DNA of 17,316 nucleotides from Spirochaetales bacterium (GTDB lineage Bacteria; Spirochaetota; Spirochaetia; JABMQR01): NCBI GenBank assembly GCA_023139255.1, contig JAGLNY010000094.1, positions 1-17,316 of the forward strand, in the 5' to 3' direction. Shown here piece by piece: positions 13,765 to 17,316 of this stretch. The translations under genes and the position numbers were made by a program. Numbering within the stretch: position 1 is the stretch's first letter; each line of letters opens with the position of its first letter. Under the pieces are notes generated by a model. It made no database searches. It was not told the DNA's origin and worked only from the letters and a program-made list of their open reading frames with translations.

Positions 13765-16104
13765 GTGCGAAACAAACGAGACAGGTATTCAAAATTAATC
13801 TATTACAATCTCTTTATTAAATTTTTCTCTGTCTGCTGCGTCATTATTGGGTGTATAAGTACCATAAACTTTTACATTACTAAGAATAATACTCTCCACA
13901 CTATTGAGAAGTATGACATATCTCTTCTCAGACAAATAGAGAGCTCAGTTGAGACGATGCACGTAATCACAACTTCCATAGCAAACAGTCTATATAATGA
14001 TTTAAGCATTCAAAAAATTTTAAGCGGAAATATTCGGGAGATCGAAGTAACAGAAATCTTTAATGCAGTGAATCAAAGGATACTTCCCTATCCACTCATT
14101 CATTCAGTATATCTATTTGATGGCAATGAGGAAGTATTTTACACCTTCGGAAAAGTAAACAGTATTCGAAATACAACTGATTTTATTGATGAGGAAGCAC
14201 TTGAGTATATAAAGAATTTTGAAGTGCTAAATAAACTGGAACCAATCCCCAGAAAAATTCCGGACTTAAATGATATCGATGGAATGACTCATGATGTTTA
14301 TAGCTACTTTCTTTTGGAAAAAGATTTTAATGTTAACAAAATAGACAAAGCTATTATTATCAACATTTATACAAGTTGGCTTCTTGAGTACATTGATAGT
14401 ATTGATTTAGAGACACAGTTTGGAGGCTCAGAATTTTATATTACCAATAAAAATGGTTTGATTATTGCTCTCGACCATCCAATTAGCGACCTGCAGAGTC
14501 TTTCTGATACAGATCTATTTAAATCAATATTTGAAACCAAAGATACCGAAGGGGTTATTTATACATCATGGAAAGATGAGAAGCAGGTAGCTTCCTTTGT
14601 CAAAGTATCATCACCAGCCTGGAACATTATCAGCCTTAAACCTGTTAAATCATTTATGGCAAAAATCATAATAATCAGAAACTGGACAATCGTTTTGAGT
14701 GGTTTATTTAGTATAATAGGGCTGCTTCTATCAATTTATATTACCAAGAAATTATTCAACCCTATAGAAAGAATGCGCAGTATTCTTCATCCTTTTGAGG
14801 ATATTGACAGCAAAAATCAGATAACCTTTCAAAATTCATTAAATAGCTTCTTCAACCTTTCAATTTCAAAGTTTAATAAATTATCCCAAATGCAGCATTC
14901 ATTCGATGACAACCAAAAAGAGATTGCACTTATTAACCTCATTAGTGGAAATGTAGATTTTAACGACGACTATCTAGGTGAAATAAATGATTATAACCTG
15001 AACATCAATTTAACTGAAACTCTGGTACTATTTCTTATTCGAATAGACAAGCATCTTCAATTCAGTCATCAATTTTCAAAAAATGAACAGCTATCTATTT
15101 TGAATGGCACTAGACAAATAGCAATTTCTCCCATCAGGAAGAGTTTTGGCTGCGAACTAATGATTAGCAGTGATTTCACTATAACGGGTATTGTCTCAAT
15201 TCCTCAGACAGACCAACCGATTGCTGCACGGGAGCAACTTATTACTATTCTAAAAGATATCCAAACATTTACCATCAATAAACTATCACTAACTATAACC
15301 ATAACTCTTAGTGATGAATTTAGTGATTTGGAGTTGATAACCAGTGAAAACAAGAAAATAGAGACTATTTCAAAATACAGAATCCTAAAAGGTTATGGGC
15401 AAATTATATTGCCAGAAATCCTTAATGGTAGAATCATGGTATTCGACCTTCATGTAATTCCGAAAGATATGATTAGTTGTATTTATACAGAAAGATATAA
15501 CCAAATTGAAACATTATTAATTTTGTATTTTGACAAATTACAGTTTTATCAAGTTGATTTGATCTATTATGGAATATCTTATCTACTCATTAAGATATTT
15601 GATGAGATAAAAACATTGGAAAACAAGGGTTTATATGATTTTCAAATTGATTTCAGTGAGTTGAATAATCGTTTTATTGGTAAAGAAATAATAGCTGAAA
15701 TTATTGATGAATTCCGGTATTTATTCAAACAAATTGAGAATGTAAGGGAAGGCGGAAAGAAACATAAAGATATTCATCTGGTCAATACGATTACAGAATA
15801 TATAAACACAAGTTATTCTGATAACAACTTGTGTTTGAAGGATGCAGCAGGGGTATTTGGTTATTCAAGAGAGTATCTTGGTAAAACATTTAAACGTATA
15901 ACCATGGTCTCATTCTCTGAATATTTGAAATCAGTCCGCCTGGAAAAAGCCGAAAAACTTCTAATAACTACAAACCTCAATATTGGTACTATTATGTATA
16001 AAATAGGTTGGACCAATGAAAAATATTTTTATACAATATTTAAAAGTAAATTTGGATTACCTCCAGGGAATTACAGATTAAAGAATAGACAAAAAAACCT
16101 GTAA
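13765..16104 (+). CDS. Membrane-bound AraC-family regulator with external sensor region
   Basis: About 779 residues. Order: basic N-terminus; membrane span at about 12-36; an extracytoplasmic region of about 260 residues resembling a Cache-type sensor; second span at about 302-326 (WTIVLSGLFSIIGLLLSIYI); short KKLFNPIERM linker; a cytoplasmic region of about 340 residues; and a C-terminal AraC DNA-binding domain in the last 110 residues. In that domain YINTSYSDNNLCLKDAA opens helix-turn-helix one, and YFYTIFKSKFGLPPGNYR closes the second. This is the YtdP/YesN-like plan found beside LplB/LplC importers in Firmicutes and spirochaetes. It probably senses an extracellular sugar and controls the divergent importer. 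The start is set at GTG 13765, six bases after GGAG. An ATG at 13759 touches the ribosome-binding site directly, so it is less likely. The gene is strongly AT-rich. Confidence 0.92.
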   Translation: MRNKRDRYSKLIYYNLFIKFFSVCCVIIGCISTINFYITKNNTLHTIEKYDISLLRQIESSVETMHVITTSIANSLYNDLSIQKILSGNIREIEVTEIFNAVNQRILPYPLIHSVYLFDGNEEVFYTFGKVNSIRNTTDFIDEEALEYIKNFEVLNKLEPIPRKIPDLNDIDGMTHDVYSYFLLEKDFNVNKIDKAIIINIYTSWLLEYIDSIDLETQFGGSEFYITNKNGLIIALDHPISDLQSLSDTDLFKSIFETKDTEGVIYTSWKDEKQVASFVKVSSPAWNIISLKPVKSFMAKIIIIRNWTIVLSGLFSIIGLLLSIYITKKLFNPIERMRSILHPFEDIDSKNQITFQNSLNSFFNLSISKFNKLSQMQHSFDDNQKEIALINLISGNVDFNDDYLGEINDYNLNINLTETLVLFLIRIDKHLQFSHQFSKNEQLSILNGTRQIAISPIRKSFGCELMISSDFTITGIVSIPQTDQPIAAREQLITILKDIQTFTINKLSLTITITLSDEFSDLELITSENKKIETISKYRILKGYGQIILPEILNGRIMVFDLHVIPKDMISCIYTERYNQIETLLILYFDKLQFYQVDLIYYGISYLLIKIFDEIKTLENKGLYDFQIDFSELNNRFIGKEIIAEIIDEFRYLFKQIENVREGGKKHKDIHLVNTITEYINTSYSDNNLCLKDAAGVFGYSREYLGKTFKRITMVSFSEYLKSVRLEKAEKLLITTNLNIGTIMYKIGWTNEKYFYTIFKSKFGLPPGNYRLKNRQKNL

Positions 16105-16146
16105 ATCTTTTATTAATAAGTCCTGCCACTAATAGAGGAGTTGTTT

Positions 16147-16191
16147 ATGCTGGTGCATTTATCCCCAACATTACGGACAGGCAGTGCTTAG
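16147..16191 (+). other. Orphan ribosome-binding site with a 14-codon frame
   Basis: AGAGGAG is followed after 6 bases by ATG and a 14-residue frame (MLVHLSPTLRTGSA) ending in TAG. The frame runs 21 bases into the end of the convergent transaldolase gene. The ribosome-binding site is as good as any in the window. The peptide has no recognisable feature. It may be the remains of the start of a lost gene behind the regulator, or chance. No terminator is visible in this 66-base convergent gap. Confidence 0.15.
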
Positions 16192-17280
16192 TGCTGCGTA
16201 CCAGGCTTCAGGATTTGGAATCATTATATCTCTGATAATCAACAGCAGCTGATCATATCCACCAATAAACCCTCTGAGTGTTCTGGCGGTAGCTCCAAAC
16301 GAATCAAATTCCGCAGGTGACAATCCATCCGGTGCATAAGCTTTTCTAAAATCCTCGAACTTTTCGGATAACTCTTTGATAACCAGAGGATCGATTGGTT
16401 TCTCTGTAGTGTTTATAATCTCTACAGTTGATGCGTTGTACCTCTTCTGCCACTTATAAGGGATTGTATGAACAATTCCGCCGCCTATAAGTTCAGACCA
16501 ATGCAACTGGGACCGGTAAGCAGCCACAAGCAGTTTCGCGTGCAACCCTCGTTCCTTGAATATTTTGACAGCTTTTTTCATTACGGCAACACCAGCAAGA
16601 TCGAGGTATGCGGGGTTTATTATTATATCTTCTTTATCAGCGATAATTTTTAGCCAGTCATCAAGCCGGCCAACCATTATAGTACAAACGGGAGACATAG
16701 ATACAATATCCAGCCCCTCTGCTTTGCGTCTTTTCAAACCTCTTTCCACTGCTTCAGCAGCAGCCAAAACCTGGGAAAGTGTGAAACATACCGTAGCATT
16801 AATATTAACGCCTTGGTATGTCGTTTCCTCGAAAGCATCAATAGCAGCTTCTGTTACCGGCATTTTTACCTGCATGTTCGGTGCGAGTTTGCTGAATTTA
16901 ATTGCCTGCTTAACCATTGCTTCAGTGTTTCGATAAAATTTGGCATTAGTTTGAATAGAAATTCTTCCTTTTTTACCATTCTCTCGCTTAAAAACAGGAA
17001 GGAGAAGTTTAGACCCTTTAATTGCCATCTCCTCAATCAATTGCCAAGCCACCTCATCCTCACTAAAGGTTGGGTTATCCGATGCAATTTCCAGAATTCT
17101 ATCTCTCCAGAGGTGCAGCTCATTTTTTAGTACGTTGTATACAATTACCGGGTTTGTTGTTGCCCCAACAGCCCCATTCTCTATTGCATATGCAAGCTCT
17201 CCAAGTGAGCAGGAATCGTTCCAATAATCCGTATCTGTAGTCTCTACCATTAAATTCAGTGGTGCTTTTTTCGTAGTCAT
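16171..17280 (-). CDS. Transaldolase-family protein
   Basis: 369 residues, a class I aldolase-fold enzyme of the transaldolase family. Such enzymes move or release a three-carbon dihydroxyacetone unit through a Schiff-base lysine. Visible: GATTNP at 39-44 (the family T(S/T)NP strand), the presumed catalytic Lys139 in QVKMPVTEAA, and NINATVCFTLSQ at 159-170 (family INxT). Also visible are SPVCTIMVGRLDDW and LLVAAYRS further on. At 369 residues it is longer than the short fructose-6-phosphate aldolase group (about 220). Its catalytic sequence is diverged from TalB, so the substrate may not be the classical sedoheptulose/fructose phosphates. The start at 17280 has AAGGA 6 bases upstream; the ATG at 17286 abuts that site. 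It converges on the regulator gene and shares direction with the importer and enzyme operons. The base composition is like that of the enzyme genes. Membership of the same pathway is inferred only from position. Confidence 0.87.
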   Translation of the reverse strand: MTTKKAPLNLMVETTDTDYWNDSCSLGELAYAIENGAVGATTNPVIVYNVLKNELHLWRDRILEIASDNPTFSEDEVAWQLIEEMAIKGSKLLLPVFKRENGKKGRISIQTNAKFYRNTEAMVKQAIKFSKLAPNMQVKMPVTEAAIDAFEETTYQGVNINATVCFTLSQVLAAAEAVERGLKRRKAEGLDIVSMSPVCTIMVGRLDDWLKIIADKEDIIINPAYLDLAGVAVMKKAVKIFKERGLHAKLLVAAYRSQLHWSELIGGGIVHTIPYKWQKRYNASTVEIINTTEKPIDPLVIKELSEKFEDFRKAYAPDGLSPAEFDSFGATARTLRGFIGGYDQLLLIIRDIMIPNPEAWYAALSTACP

Positions 17281-17316
17281 AGTCATTCCTTGTTCTTATA
17301 TTCTTATTGTCTGATA

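Overview
The window reads as a piece of a bacterial chromosome, probably an anaerobic or facultative spirochaete. The clues are indirect. The substrate-binding protein has a secretion signal running into a Cys-less 'GQQET' stretch, a style common in Spirochaetales binding proteins. There is a formate-tetrahydrofolate ligase and a tungsten/molybdenum-type aldehyde:ferredoxin oxidoreductase. A Clostridia/Paenibacillus-like Firmicute is the main alternative, because LplB/LplC-type permeases beside a membrane-bound AraC regulator are also typical there. No rRNA, tRNA, CRISPR array, transposase or phage gene was seen.

Layout. (1) 1-1453: the 3' part of a formate-tetrahydrofolate ligase gene on the + strand. 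It faces a - strand carboxyltransferase gene (1530-3092) across a symmetrical terminator palindrome. (2) 3093-3686: a gene-free stretch. Its first 140 bases are a chain of five short perfect hairpins. (3) 3687-10095: a tightly packed - strand set, in transcription order: FAD-dependent oxidoreductase, iron-type alcohol dehydrogenase, aldehyde:ferredoxin oxidoreductase, MoaD-like sulfur carrier, and two short-chain dehydrogenases. (4) 10225-13578: a - strand operon for a carbohydrate-type ABC importer: two permeases, then the binding protein, with no ATPase. It ends at a clear intrinsic terminator. (5) 13765-16104: a divergent + strand gene for a two-transmembrane AraC-family regulator with an extracytoplasmic sensor region. 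(6) 16171-17280: a - strand transaldolase-family enzyme.

How it may work together (inference): the membrane regulator senses an external ligand and controls the divergent importer. The importer brings in a carbohydrate, and the enzyme set next to it oxidises it. The FAD enzyme and the two dehydrogenases would act on hydroxyl/keto groups. The iron dehydrogenase would interconvert an alcohol and an aldehyde. The aldehyde:ferredoxin oxidoreductase would turn an aldehyde into an acid while reducing ferredoxin. The transaldolase-family protein could supply C-C bond chemistry. The substrate cannot be read from the sequence, and no kinase, dehydratase or glycosidase is present. The transporter and regulator are visibly more AT-rich than the flanking metabolic genes, so the block may have been assembled from different sources.
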